DNA from: Anaeromyxobacter diazotrophicus
Lineage (GTDB): Bacteria > Myxococcota > Myxococcia > Myxococcales > Anaeromyxobacteraceae
Direction: 5' to 3'
Assembly: GCF_013340205.1 (NCBI RefSeq)
Contig: NZ_BJTG01000003.1
Location: 434,001 to 498,000 of the forward strand
DNA: 64,000 bases
A model generated the notes under the pieces. The model ran no database searches. It worked only from the letters and a program-made list of their open reading frames with translations, and was not told the DNA's origin. The stretch's first letter is position 1; every line of letters begins with the position of its first letter. Below, in pieces: positions 17,740 to 25,898 of the stretch. Both the position numbers and the translations under genes were made by a program.

Positions 17740-18204
17740 CTAGAGCTTCGGGGAGTGAGGGTCGTGGCAGCCGAGGCAGACCTGGCCCTCGACCGGGCCG
17801 CTCACGTGCTGCTCCAGCACCACCTGGGGGAAGCTCGCCGGGCGGCCCTCGATCTTCCGGTGGCAGCGCGCGCACAGGCCGTACGAGCGGTCGACGGGCG
17901 GGGGCTCCACCGAGCCGTCGTCCTTCACGTGCAGCGCGAGCGGGCCGTGGCAGATCTCGCAGCTCACGCCCTTGTGGCTGCCGGCTGCGCGCTTCTTCGA
18001 TTGCTCGTCGTGGCACTCGCCGCAAGCGGCGGGGCCGCGGTGGACCGGCGCGCGGAGGTTCATCTGCTCGACGACGTTGTCGTACCGGTACGGGCCGTAC
18101 ATCCCGTACGACTTCGGGACCAGGAAGCCGCGGGTCACCAGGACGGCGGCGAGCACCGCCCCGAGGACGAGCGCGACGCGGAAGACGTGGCGGGCATGCT
18201 CCAT
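17740..18204 (-). CDS. Membrane-anchored tetraheme c-type cytochrome (module 1)
   Basis: 154 residues. One N-terminal TM helix or uncleaved signal (VFRVALVLGAVLAAVLVTRG) is followed by four CxxCH heme sites: CGECH, CEICH, CARCH and CLGCH, the last continuing into DPHSP. Distal histidines are available (for example APVHRGP and HVSGP). This is the cytochrome c3/NapC-like periplasmic architecture found with FeS-NrfD pairs. GAGG lies 7 bases upstream of the ATG. The adjacent small gene ends 9 bases earlier. Confidence 0.88.
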   Translation of the reverse strand: MEHARHVFRVALVLGAVLAAVLVTRGFLVPKSYGMYGPYRYDNVVEQMNLRAPVHRGPAACGECHDEQSKKRAAGSHKGVSCEICHGPLALHVKDDGSVEPPPVDRSYGLCARCHRKIEGRPASFPQVVLEQHVSGPVEGQVCLGCHDPHSPKL

Positions 18205-18213
18205 CGGTGAACC

Positions 18214-18453
18214 TCAGTCGGCCGGCGGCCGGTTCGGGTCGCGGTCGACGCGCTCGGGGAGGAACAGCCAGGAGAGCCACCGCGCGCGCCGCCGCGGCAG
18301 CTCGAGATCCATCGGCAGGGGCTCGGGCGCGAAGAGGGTCGCGAGGAGGCTGGGGCGGCCGCGCGGGCACGAGGGCGGGTCGAAGGGGAGCGGCTCGAGC
18401 GTGAAAAGCGCCCGGGTGAATCTGCGAAGCAGCCTCGCGAAGGGGTGCGACAT
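18214..18453 (-). CDS. Small protein with three LFxPEPLPxD-like repeats
   Basis: 79 residues from the ATG at 18453 (a TTG 15 bases upstream is an alternative). I do not recognise the family. The striking feature is one motif in three versions: LFTLEPLPFDP, LFAPEPLPMDL and LFLPERVDRDP, separated by basic stretches (RLLRRFTR, PRRRARW). No TM helix is evident. Codon pattern and position (first in the operon, 9 bases before the cytochrome) support a real gene. It could be an assembly or docking peptide for the complex (inference). Confidence 0.6.
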   Translation of the reverse strand: MSHPFARLLRRFTRALFTLEPLPFDPPSCPRGRPSLLATLFAPEPLPMDLELPRRRARWLSWLFLPERVDRDPNRPPAD

Positions 18454-18640
18454 TCTGTCAGCACGCAATCAGGTCGCGCGAGGCGCGGCAATCCCCCCCG
18501 AAAGTGAGGCGGTCGCCGAGGATGTCCGGCACCCAGGATCGGCCAGCGAACGCGGGGAGTTGCAGCGGCGTTCGCGGCTCGAGACGCCGCGCGTCAAGGC
18601 GAGATTGAGCTGGCGGGGAGGGCGGCAGACCCCGACGACC

Positions 18641-18658
18641 AATTGACGACGGTCAATT
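18641..18658 (-). promoter_or_regulatory. FNR/CRP-type palindrome upstream of NrfD module 1
   Basis: A perfect inverted repeat AATTGAC-gacg-GTCAATT contains TTGAC-N4-GTCAA at 18643-18656. Spacing and half-sites match FNR/CRP-family boxes (consensus TTGAT-N4-ATCAA). It lies about 190 bases upstream of the first gene of the operon (18453). No -10 hexamer is evident at the expected 41.5-base offset. The rest of 18454..18672 shows no gene. Confidence 0.5.
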
Positions 18659-18672
18659 AACGGTGCCGGCGG

Positions 18673-18855
18673 TCAGGCGCTTCGCGAAGCCGTGCGGGCG
18701 CGCGCTTGCTTCACCTTGAGTGGATGTAGCGCCGTCGCGCCGACGACCGGCGCGAGCCCGAGCGCGTGGTAGCCGCAGCGCCCGCCGAGGAAGCGCGGAC
18801 GGCGGCAGCCCTTCACCTGGCAGCGCTGAGCTGGAATGTCGCTGGGTGAAACCAT
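18673..18855 (-). CDS. Small Cys3His zinc-knuckle hypothetical protein
   Basis: 60 residues from the ATG at 18855. The core CQVKGCRRPRFLGGRCGYH follows the short zinc-binding pattern C-x4-C-x(8)-C-x2-H seen in many small bacterial and phage proteins. The C-terminus is basic (KVKQARARTASRSA), which could favour nucleic-acid contact. The ribosome site is weak and the reading frame continues upstream, so the start is uncertain. It lies downstream of the 94-residue gene and may be co-transcribed. Confidence 0.45.
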   Translation of the reverse strand: MVSPSDIPAQRCQVKGCRRPRFLGGRCGYHALGLAPVVGATALHPLKVKQARARTASRSA

Positions 18856-18926
18856 GAGCGCCCGCCCGCTATCTCCGCCCGCCCACGCCCATCGGTCGAG
18901 CGGGCGCCCATGTCCCTCCGGACCGC

Positions 18927-19211
18927 CTACAACCCCGGTCCGCGCGCGGTCGCGAGCAGGAGGCTCATGTTCCTCGCCCCGTTCTCGCCCAGGTACCGGC
19001 GAAAGCCCTCCGGATCGAGCTTCATCGTCCGGATGGTCCGCTCCACGATCGCGTCGTAGCCCTGCGCGCTCGGCTTCTTCAACTCGAGCGCGATCTTGAG
19101 GATCGCGCGGTGGTAGGCCGGATCTGCCTCGACCGGCGCGGCCGACCGGGCTGCGAGGGCGCCGGCCGTGGCCGTCTTCACCGCCGTCGCCGTCCGCCGT
19201 CCCGCTCGCAT
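18927..19211 (-). CDS. Hypothetical 94-residue protein
   Basis: A strong GAGGAGG lies 7 bases before the ATG and a TTGACA-type promoter lies upstream, so this is a real gene despite its size. The basic Ala/Thr-rich N-terminus (first ~25 residues) is followed by a helical, charged part: AILKIALELKK, AIVERTIRTMKLDPEGFRR, YLGENGARNMSLLLATA. No TM helix or cysteine is present. I do not recognise the family; the helical part could be a small regulator or partner protein. Confidence 0.65.
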   Translation of the reverse strand: MRAGRRTATAVKTATAGALAARSAAPVEADPAYHRAILKIALELKKPSAQGYDAIVERTIRTMKLDPEGFRRYLGENGARNMSLLLATARGPGL

Positions 19212-19245
19212 CGCCCGACCTCCTCAGCGCGTTCCCGACCCAGTG

Positions 19246-19274
19246 ACGGTACATGACGACACATGTGCTGTCAA
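19246..19274 (-). promoter_or_regulatory. Sigma-70-type promoter for the 94-residue gene
   Basis: On the minus strand TTGACA (19269-19274) is followed after exactly 17 bases by TACCGT (19246-19251), 34 bases before the ATG at 19211. It is one of the best -35 hexamers in the window. Confidence 0.55.
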
Positions 19275-19372
19275 CGCCGACCCTGATCTGGAGATCATGC
19301 CTGGTAGGATCGCGAGATCATAGATGACCGCGTCAGCCCCTCGTGGCACGCTCGCGAATCCGAGCCCCTGCC

Positions 19373-20005
19373 ATGGAACGCGCCCGCTACATCGCCATCG
19401 ACGGGCCCATCGGCGCGGGCAAGACCACCCTCGCCAACCTGCTCGTGGAGCGGCTCGGCGGGCGGCTGGTCGCCGAGCCGGTCGAGGAGAACCCGTTCCT
19501 GGCCGGCTTCTACGACGACCGGCGGAAGTTCGCGTTCCAGACCCAGCTCTTCTTCCTGCTGTCGCGCTTCCAGCAGCAGCAGACGCTCTTCCAGCAGGAC
19601 CTCTTCGGCCAGCTCACCGTCGCCGATTACCTGTTCGAGAAGGACCGGATCTTCGCCGCCCTGAACCTCGAGGCCCACGAGCTGGCGCTGTACGAGCAGG
19701 TCTTCTCGCTGCTCGGCGGCCGCATCGCCCGGCCCGACCTCGTCATCTACCTGCAGGCGCGGCAGGAGGTGCTCCAGGCGCGCATCCGCCGCCGCGGGCG
19801 CCCGTTCGAGCGGCACCTCGAGCCCGAGTACCTCCAGGCGCTCGCCAAGGCCTACAACGACTTCTTCTTCCACTACGACGACGCGCCCTTGCTGGTGGTC
19901 AACACGAGCGACCTCGACCTCGCCGCCGAGGCGGACCAGGACGCGCTGCTCGCGGTCATCCGCCGGCACAAGAGCGGCGTGCAGCACTACAACCCGGCGC
20001 GCTGA
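19373..20005 (+). CDS. Deoxynucleoside kinase (dGK/dAK-type)
   Basis: 210 residues. The P-loop GPIGAGKTTL (residues 11-20), the catalytic EPVEENPFLAGFY, the YDDRRKFAFQTQLFFL substrate region, DRS-equivalent YLFEKDRIFA and the LID RRRGRPFE are those of the bacterial deoxyadenosine/deoxyguanosine kinase family. It phosphorylates deoxynucleosides in the salvage pathway; the base preference is not certain. The start at 19373 is the ATG directly before the P-loop segment. It is followed 114 bases later by panB. Confidence 0.88.
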   Translation: MERARYIAIDGPIGAGKTTLANLLVERLGGRLVAEPVEENPFLAGFYDDRRKFAFQTQLFFLLSRFQQQQTLFQQDLFGQLTVADYLFEKDRIFAALNLEAHELALYEQVFSLLGGRIARPDLVIYLQARQEVLQARIRRRGRPFERHLEPEYLQALAKAYNDFFFHYDDAPLLVVNTSDLDLAAEADQDALLAVIRRHKSGVQHYNPAR

Positions 20006-20119
20006 CGCGGGCCGAGGGCGCCGATCCCGACAGGTCCATTGGCAAGGGTCCGCCTGCCGGGCTACATTGCCTCACCCACATGGGCGGGACCCCACCACGG
20101 GGCCTGCACCGGAGGTGAC

Positions 20120-21031
20120 ATGTCGACCCAGCCTCAGGCGCCGCGGCGGCGCCTCACCATCACCGATCTGCGCAAGATGAAGGTGGCCGGCGAGAAGATC
20201 GCCATGGTCACCGCGTACGACGCCGCCATGGCGCGCCTGGTGGACGAAGGCGGCGCGGACGCGGTGCTGGTGGGCGACTCGCTGGGGATGGTCTTCCAGG
20301 GGCACGACTCCACCCTGCCGGTCGCCCTGGAGCACATGATCTACCACGCGGCCGCGGTGCGGCGCGGCCTCGCCCGGAGCGCCGGCCGCGCCCACCTCAC
20401 CGTGGACATGCCGTTCGGCAGCTACCAGGCGGGGGCGGACGACGCGGTGCGCAGCGCGATGCGGCTCGCCGCCGAGGGCGGCGCCGAGGCGGTCAAGCTC
20501 GAGGGCGGGGCCGACTACGCGGACGTCATCCGCCGCATCGTCCGCGCCGGCGTGCCGGTGATGGGCCACATCGGGCTCACCCCGCAGTCGGTCCACCGGA
20601 TGGGCGGCTACGTGGTGCAGGGGAAGGACTCCGAGAAGGCGCGGCGGCTGCTCGACGACGCGCGCGCGGTGGAGGCGGCGGGGTGCTCCGCCATCGTGCT
20701 GGAGTGCATCCCGGCGGAGCTCGCCCGCGTCATCACCGGCGAGCTCTCCATCCCCACCATCGGCATCGGGGCCGGGCCGCACTGCGACGGACAGGTGCTG
20801 GTCGTGAACGACCTGCTCGGCCTCGACGGCGCCTTCAAGCCCAAGTTCGTGAAGCGCTACGCCGAGCAGGGCGCCTCCACGGCCGGCGCGGTGTCCGCCT
20901 ACGCGGCCGAGGTGAAGCAGGGGTCGTTCCCGGCGGAGGAGCACAGCTTCCACTCGAAGACGCTGCGGCTCGTACACGCGTCCGAGGAGGAGCGCCCCGA
21001 CGACGCCCAGGTCGTCGGCGCGCCGGTGTAG
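20120..21031 (+). CDS. panB: 3-methyl-2-oxobutanoate hydroxymethyltransferase PanB
   Basis: 303 residues. The first committed step of pantothenate synthesis makes ketopantoate from ketoisovalerate and methylene-THF. Motifs are [62 protein letters not shown] and the Mg/substrate region [23 protein letters not shown] stands just before the ATG, the strongest ribosome site in this block. The stop shares one base with the panC GTG (TAGTG). Confidence 0.96.
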   Translation: MSTQPQAPRRRLTITDLRKMKVAGEKIAMVTAYDAAMARLVDEGGADAVLVGDSLGMVFQGHDSTLPVALEHMIYHAAAVRRGLARSAGRAHLTVDMPFGSYQAGADDAVRSAMRLAAEGGAEAVKLEGGADYADVIRRIVRAGVPVMGHIGLTPQSVHRMGGYVVQGKDSEKARRLLDDARAVEAAGCSAIVLECIPAELARVITGELSIPTIGIGAGPHCDGQVLVVNDLLGLDGAFKPKFVKRYAEQGASTAGAVSAYAAEVKQGSFPAEEHSFHSKTLRLVHASEEERPDDAQVVGAPV

Positions 21032-21885
21032 TGGCCGAGCTCTACCGCGACCCGCGCGCCTGGCAGCGCCGGATGATCGCCGCTCGCGACGGGGGCCGGC
21101 GCGTGGCGCTCGTTCCCACCATGGGCTACCTGCACGAGGGGCACCTCTCGCTCATGCGCGAGGCGCGGCGGCGGGTCGGTCCGGAGGGGCTGGCGGTCGC
21201 CAGCATCTTCGTGAACCCGACCCAGTTCGGGCCGCAGGAGGACCTCGCCCGCTACCCGCGCGATCTCGAGGGCGACCTCGCCAAGTGCGCCGCGGCGGGC
21301 GTGGACGCGGTGCTCGCCCCCGAGCGCCCGGAGCAGGTCTTCGCGCCCGGGCACCAGACCTGGATCGAGGTCGGCCCGGTCGCCCAGGGGCTGTGCGGCG
21401 CGCGCCGGCCCGGGCACTTCCGCGGCGTGGCGACGGTGGTGATGAAGCTCTTCCAGCTGACGCGGCCGCAGGTGGCGCTCTTCGGCGAGAAGGACTGGCA
21501 GCAGCTGCAGGTGATCCGGGCCATGGTGCGCGACCTCGACCTCGACGTGGAGGTGGTGGGCATGCCCATCGTCCGCGAGCCGGACGGGCTCGCGCGCTCG
21601 TCGCGCAACGCCTACCTCTCGCCCGACGAGCGGCGCCGGGCGCTCGCCCTCTCGCGCACCCTGGCCGAGGCGCAGGAGCGGGCCCGCGCCGGCCAGCGCG
21701 ACGCCGCTCGGCTGGCGGAGTCGGCGCGGGCGGCGCTCGCGTCGGCGGGGGCGCGCGTCGACTACGTCGAGATCGTCGAGCCCGAGTCGCTCCAGCCGGT
21801 CGCCCGCGCGGCGCCGGGCAGCCGCATGCTCGTCGCCGCCTACCTGGGCACCACCCGCCTCATCGACAACGCGGCCCTGCCGTGA
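21031..21885 (+). CDS. panC: Pantothenate synthetase PanC
   Basis: 284 residues. ATP-dependent condensation of pantoate with beta-alanine. Signatures are VPTMGYLHEGHLSL (HxGH nucleotide motif), VASIFVNPTQFGPQEDL, RPGHFRGVATVV, FGEKDWQQLQVI and the KMSKS-like LARSSRNAYLS. Start is the GTG at 21031, overlapping the panB stop by one base, so expression is coupled. It ends 38 bases before smpB. Confidence 0.96.
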   Translation: MAELYRDPRAWQRRMIAARDGGRRVALVPTMGYLHEGHLSLMREARRRVGPEGLAVASIFVNPTQFGPQEDLARYPRDLEGDLAKCAAAGVDAVLAPERPEQVFAPGHQTWIEVGPVAQGLCGARRPGHFRGVATVVMKLFQLTRPQVALFGEKDWQQLQVIRAMVRDLDLDVEVVGMPIVREPDGLARSSRNAYLSPDERRRALALSRTLAEAQERARAGQRDAARLAESARAALASAGARVDYVEIVEPESLQPVARAAPGSRMLVAAYLGTTRLIDNAALP

Positions 21886-21911
21886 CCTTCGACGCCCGGC
21901 GCGCCGCGGGG

Positions 21912-21917
21912 TAGGGT
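21912..21917 (+). promoter_or_regulatory. -10-like hexamer TAGGGT of a leaderless promoter for smpB
   Basis: TAGGGT ends 6 bases before the GTG start of smpB, with no Shine-Dalgarno between, so transcription would begin at or next to the start codon. Confidence 0.4.
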
Positions 21918-21923
21918 GCGCGC

Positions 21924-22409
21924 GTGAGCAAGTCCGGCAAAGGGCGCGCCCCGGAGGGCGTGCAGGTCGTCGCCACCAACCGCCGCGCGCGCTTCGACTT
22001 CGAGGTCGAGGAGAGCTACGAGGCGGGCCTGGCGCTGACCGGCAGCGAGGTGAAGTCGCTCCGGGCGGGGAACCTCTCCCTGTCCGACGCCTACGCGCAG
22101 CCGCGGGGCGACGAGCTCTTCCTCTTCAACTGCCGGATCGGGGAGTACTCGGCCGCCGCGCAGTTCGGGCACGCGCCGCTGCGCGAGCGCAAGCTGCTCA
22201 TGAAGCGGGCGGAGATCGAGAAGATCCGCGTGAACGTCGAGCAGCGCGGCTACACGCTCGTGCCGCTCTCGCTCTACTTCAAGCAGGGGTGGGCCAAGGT
22301 CGAGCTCGGGCTCGCCAAGGGCCGCAAGCACGAGGATCGCCGCAACGCCATCGCCGAGCGGGAGACGAAGCGGGAGATGGACCGGGCGATGTCGCGCAAG
22401 CGGAGGTGA
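21924..22409 (+). CDS. smpB: SsrA-binding protein SmpB
   Basis: 161 residues, normal length. It binds tmRNA and brings it to stalled ribosomes. Family motifs are VVATNRRARFDFEVEESYEAG, LTGSEVKSLRAGNLSLSDAY, KRAEIEKI, LVPLSLYFKQGWAKVELGLA and the basic C-terminal GRKHEDRRNAIAERETKRE tail. Start is GTG without a ribosome site. No tmRNA gene is visible in the following 150 bases. Confidence 0.96.
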   Translation: MSKSGKGRAPEGVQVVATNRRARFDFEVEESYEAGLALTGSEVKSLRAGNLSLSDAYAQPRGDELFLFNCRIGEYSAAAQFGHAPLRERKLLMKRAEIEKIRVNVEQRGYTLVPLSLYFKQGWAKVELGLAKGRKHEDRRNAIAERETKREMDRAMSRKRR

Positions 22410-22559
22410 GCGCGTCCGTCGTATCCCACGTCAGCCTACATCGGGCTTCGTCCTCCGGCGGCGGCCCGGGGCGTGCGCAGGGCCGCCCGCCCCCCGCCCG
22501 CGCGGAGCGTCTCGCCGCGCGCGCCGCTTTGCTACGCTGGTCCGCTCCGGGGGACGTCC

Positions 22560-23462
22560 ATGTTCGACCGCGTGGTGCTGGCCAGCGACCTCGTTGACGC
22601 GACGGGCGCCGCGCTGGCGGGGGCGGGCGAGGTCGTCTCGGTCGCCTCCGTCCACGAGGCGGCGCGCGCCGCCCGCCCGCAGGCGCGCGTGCCGCTGGCG
22701 CGCAGCGCGGTGGCGAACGACCTCCACCTGCCGCTCGCCGAGCCGCCCTTCCGCCACCTCTTCCGCGGCGAGGAGGTCCGGTCGGCGGTGGCGCGGGTGG
22801 TGCTCTCGGCGCGGCTGCCGCCGGCGCTCTTCGAGGAGCTCGCCGCGCTGCGGGCGGCGGACCCCGGGCGCTACCGGCACGCCGTCGCGACCGCGGCCGT
22901 GACCGCGCGGCTGCTCATGGTGGCGGTGGGCGACGCGCCGGCGCTGCCGGACCTGGCCGCCGCCGGGCTGCTCCACGATCTCGGCATGCGGCACGTCCCG
23001 CCGGCGGTGGCGCGGGCCGCGGGCGCGCTCGACCGCGAGGGGACGCGGGCCCTCGCCGCGCACCCGCTGCTCGGCGGGCTGCACCTGGCGCGGCACCTGG
23101 GGGCGCACCCGGCCGTCGAGGCGGCGCTCGCCCATCACTGGAAGAGCGGCGCCGGTTACCCCGCGCTGGCGCGTTCGCCCTCGCGCTCGGTGGAGGTGGT
23201 CGGGGTGGCGAGCGCCTTCGTCGCGCTCACGCAGCCGCGCCCGTACCGCTCCTGCCCGTTCGACGCCCGCGGCGCCGCCGACGTGCTCATCGACGAGGCG
23301 CGGGCGCGCCTCGCCGACCCGAGCACGGTGCGGCTGCTCGTGCACGCGCTGCGCGGCGGGAGCGGCGAGTCGCGCGGGGTGCGGTTCGGGCGGCAGCGCG
23401 TCGGCCAGGCGCCGCTCGTGAACCGCCACACGCCCATCGCCCCCACCGCCGCCGCGCTCTAG
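22560..23462 (+). CDS. Divergent HD-GYP domain protein
   Basis: 300 residues. The C-terminal two thirds align by motif with HD-GYP c-di-GMP phosphodiesterases: GRYRHAVATAAV (first His), LLHDLGMRHVP (HD), AAHPLLGG (HP) and AHHWKSGAGYP (HH...GYP). The catalytic context is degraded: the HHE-DG acidic residues are replaced (HHWKSG), and the late VADxFDALT aspartate reads VASAFVALT. It may bind c-di-GMP without cleaving it (inference). The N-terminal ~80 residues have no recognised domain. GGGGGA precedes the ATG, and TACGCT lies 21 bases upstream as a possible -10. Confidence 0.72.
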   Translation: MFDRVVLASDLVDATGAALAGAGEVVSVASVHEAARAARPQARVPLARSAVANDLHLPLAEPPFRHLFRGEEVRSAVARVVLSARLPPALFEELAALRAADPGRYRHAVATAAVTARLLMVAVGDAPALPDLAAAGLLHDLGMRHVPPAVARAAGALDREGTRALAAHPLLGGLHLARHLGAHPAVEAALAHHWKSGAGYPALARSPSRSVEVVGVASAFVALTQPRPYRSCPFDARGAADVLIDEARARLADPSTVRLLVHALRGGSGESRGVRFGRQRVGQAPLVNRHTPIAPTAAAL

Positions 23463-23489
23463 GGGCCGCGCCCGAGCCAGCGGAGGGCC

Positions 23490-24668
23490 TCAGCCGCCGG
23501 CGCCCTGCCACCACTCGAAGGTGCGGCCGAGCGGGTCGTCCGCGCCGAAGAAGACCAGGTAGGCGGCCGCGTCGTAGGCCAGGAAGGCCGGCCGGCCGCG
23601 CGCCACGTTGCCGAGCTGCCGCAGCTGCCGCCAGGTGCCGGTGTTGAAGTAGCAGGCCGGCCGCCCGTTCACGAGCCCCAGCGGCGTCATCGCGGCGAAG
23701 TGGGTGTGGCCGTTCACGACGAAGCGCAGCCCGCGGTGCTCCCGCCGCTCCAGCGCCTTCACCGCCCGCCGGGCGAAGCGCGCGTCGAGGAGCCGCATGA
23801 GCAGGTAGTAGAGCTGGGTGAGCCGCGGCTCGTCGCGGGGCGGGGCGCGGGCCGAGAGGGCCAGCAGGAGCTTCACCCGCTGCGCGAAGTCGAGCTTGAG
23901 GCGCCGGTGGTGCTCGCGCATCCACCCCTTCACCCAGCCGCTGTCGAGGAACTCCTCCACGAGGTCGCGCCAGACGCGCCCCACCACCTGCGACAGGAAC
24001 TGCGGCCGCTCGCGGGCGGCGGCCCGCACCCAGCCCGGCACCGCCAGGATGGGCCGCACGTCGTCGATGTCGTCGAGGGCGGGGTCGGGCACCTCGGCGC
24101 GGCGCCGGATCTCGCCCGGGAAGCGCACGATGAGCTCGGCGGCGATCACGTCGCCGAGCGGCGCGCTGCCGTCCGGCTCGTGGCAGAGCAGGTCGACCTC
24201 GTGCCCGTGGTAGGCGAGCACCCCGTGCTCCGGGAAGACGAGCTCGGTGGGCAGCGCCGCGTCGCCGCCGGGCATGCCGAGCGCGGCCCGCACCGCGGCG
24301 CGGGCCGCCGGCGCGTGCGCGAGCAGGCGGTCGTGGTTGCCGAGCAGGTAGTGGACCTGGAGCGTGCCCTCCCGGACCCGCGCCCGCACCGCCTCGAAGA
24401 ACGGGCGATCGGCCTCGAGGGTGGCGCGGACGACCGCCTCGACCTGCGCCGCCAGCGCCGGCGAGGGCTCGTCGTACGGGCGCACCGCCGAGCCGAGCCA
24501 CTGGGGGGCGCGCACCAGGTCGAAGATGTCGCCCACCAGGCACAGCTCCACCGGCGCGCCCGGGCGCCCGCCCTCGAGCCGCTGCCACAGCCGGTCGAGC
24601 TGCGCCGCGCGCGAGACGGGGCTGGGGGCGCCGGGGCGGAGGTGGAGGTCGGAGACGAAGACGAGCAT
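23490..24668 (-). CDS. Metallophosphoesterase (calcineurin-like)
   Basis: 392 residues. All five metal motifs are present: VFVSDLHL, LVGDIFD, LLGNHD, AYHGHEVDLL and VVNGHTHFA. The order and the GxH-type ends recall LpxH-like UDP-2,3-diacylglucosamine hydrolases, but at 392 residues it is much longer than LpxH (~240), with a helical insertion at about residues 170-290. Substrate is unknown. No clear Shine-Dalgarno; it follows the DUF971 gene by 36 bases in the same direction. Confidence 0.8.
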   Translation of the reverse strand: MLVFVSDLHLRPGAPSPVSRAAQLDRLWQRLEGGRPGAPVELCLVGDIFDLVRAPQWLGSAVRPYDEPSPALAAQVEAVVRATLEADRPFFEAVRARVREGTLQVHYLLGNHDRLLAHAPAARAAVRAALGMPGGDAALPTELVFPEHGVLAYHGHEVDLLCHEPDGSAPLGDVIAAELIVRFPGEIRRRAEVPDPALDDIDDVRPILAVPGWVRAAARERPQFLSQVVGRVWRDLVEEFLDSGWVKGWMREHHRRLKLDFAQRVKLLLALSARAPPRDEPRLTQLYYLLMRLLDARFARRAVKALERREHRGLRFVVNGHTHFAAMTPLGLVNGRPACYFNTGTWRQLRQLGNVARGRPAFLAYDAAAYLVFFGADDPLGRTFEWWQGAGG

Positions 24669-24704
24669 GGAGGCGCGGCCCGTGGACGAGGGCCGCGGCC
24701 GGGC

Positions 24705-25046
24705 CTATCCCGGCGGGAGCCCCGAGGCGCGGCGGAGGAGGCCCCAGGTGTAGATGCCGGTGGAGTGCCCGTCCGACCACCGGATCTGGATGGCGTAGTT
24801 GCCGACCCCGTGCAGCTCGACCGGGCGGATGTCGGCCGGGATGGTGGCCGGATCGAGGAGCTTCCGGCCGGTGCCCTCCTCGATGCAGCTCGCGCACGGG
24901 CACTGGTCGCGGAGCTGCGCCGCGGGCAGCGCCACCCGCGGCCCGTCCGGCCAGACCACGAGCAGCTCGCCCTGCGCGCCGAGGTCGATGCTCTCCGGCG
25001 GGGCGGTGGTTTCCTGCTTGGAGGAGATCCGGTCGAGGAGGCCCAT
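24705..25046 (-). CDS. DUF971 domain protein
   Basis: 113 residues. DUF971 (PF06155) is the domain also found at the N-terminus of gamma-butyrobetaine dioxygenase and often linked to Fe-S assembly genes. Features: LLVVWPDGPRVALPAAQLRDQCPCASCIEE with the CxCxxC cysteines, IRPVELHGVGNYAIQIRWSD and the terminal HSTGIYTWGLLR. Function is probably metal or cluster related (family inference). A TTGACA promoter lies just upstream. Confidence 0.85.
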   Translation of the reverse strand: MGLLDRISSKQETTAPPESIDLGAQGELLVVWPDGPRVALPAAQLRDQCPCASCIEEGTGRKLLDPATIPADIRPVELHGVGNYAIQIRWSDGHSTGIYTWGLLRRASGLPPG

Positions 25047-25052
25047 GCGCGG

Positions 25053-25081
25053 GTTCTGTCCCCGGCCTGGCCGCCTGTCAA
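25053..25081 (-). promoter_or_regulatory. Promoter for DUF971 gene, TTGACA-17-CAGAAC
   Basis: On the minus strand a consensus TTGACA (25076-25081) overlaps the stop codon of the upstream TANGO2 gene. The hexamer CAGAAC follows after 17 bases and ends 6 bases before the ATG, so the transcript would be leaderless. The -10 is poor. Confidence 0.35.
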
Positions 25082-25818
25082 GCCGAGCGCGCCAGCTCCG
25101 CGAGCAGCCGCGAGCGGTCGTCGAACGGGGTGGTGCAGGGCCGGCCCTCCGCGACCCACAGCTCGGAGGCCTCGAGCGACGGCGCGAGCCGGAGCACCGA
25201 CGAGGAGCGCGTGCCGTAGTCGTGGTCGTCGAGGTGGACGCAGGTGGCCTCGAGCGGCGACGGCGCGTGCTGCACCAGCAGCTCGCGCAGCCGTGCCGGG
25301 TCGGGCTCGAGCGGCCAGCGGGAGCGCACCAGCTCGCCGCGCGGCCCGCGCCCCTCGGCGTCGCTCTCGGTCACCACGTGCAGCCCGGGGCCGAGCTCGA
25401 GCAGCGCCGCCTCGGCGCCGTCGTACAGCCACAGGAACGCCTGCGCCGCGTCGGCCACGAGGAGGTGGAACGGGTTGTAGCGCGCGGCGTCCTCGCCCGC
25501 GAACAGGGCCCGCGCCGCGCCGGCGCTCTCCTGTGCGAGCGCCTGCACCACCAGCTCGCCGCGCGAGCGGCGGCGCGGGTCGGGGAACCCGCCCTGCCGC
25601 GCGTGGTGGTTCGTGAGCGCGGCGAAGACGCCGCGCGCCGAGACGCCGATCCAGGTGCCCCCGCCCACCCGGTCGAGCGGGGCGGCGTAGCGCGGCCCGA
25701 GCCCGGGCTCGCGCAGGCCCCATGGCTCCGCCGCCCGCTTGAGCCGCTCGTCGCGGTTCGCGGCCACCACCACCGGCCAGCGGCGGTCGGTGCGCCAGGC
25801 GACGGCGAGCGTGCACAT
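25078..25818 (-). CDS. NRDE/TANGO2 family protein
   Basis: 246 residues. It begins with Met-Cys and has the family signature VVVAANRDERLKRAAEPW, then GGGTWIGVSARGVFAALTNH. TANGO2 relatives have an Ntn-hydrolase-like fold with the N-terminal cysteine as likely nucleophile; eukaryotic members are tied to heme or lipid trafficking. Given the many cytochromes here a heme link is tempting but unproven. AGGAGG lies about 10 bases upstream, and a strong hairpin (25842..25869) separates it from pckG. Confidence 0.85.
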   Translation of the reverse strand: MCTLAVAWRTDRRWPVVVAANRDERLKRAAEPWGLREPGLGPRYAAPLDRVGGGTWIGVSARGVFAALTNHHARQGGFPDPRRRSRGELVVQALAQESAGAARALFAGEDAARYNPFHLLVADAAQAFLWLYDGAEAALLELGPGLHVVTESDAEGRGPRGELVRSRWPLEPDPARLRELLVQHAPSPLEATCVHLDDHDYGTRSSSVLRLAPSLEASELWVAEGRPCTTPFDDRSRLLAELARSA

Positions 25819-25841
25819 GGGGTCGCCGCCTCCTCTCCCGG

Positions 25842-25869
25842 CCCTCTCCTCCGGGGCCGGAGGAGAGGG
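25842..25869 (-). terminator. Terminator hairpin downstream of pckG
   Basis: Perfect 13-bp stem CCCTCTCCTCCGG / CCGGAGGAGAGGG with a 2-base GG loop, 30 bases past the pckG stop. No U-tract. It isolates pckG from the TANGO2 gene. Confidence 0.65.
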
Positions 25870-25898
25870 ATCGCGGCCGCGCCGGGGCGCGGGTGGCG

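Noticed and set aside
22410-22559. tmRNA (ssrA) next to smpB
   Set aside because: No tRNA-like ends or tag reading frame could be recognised in this gap.
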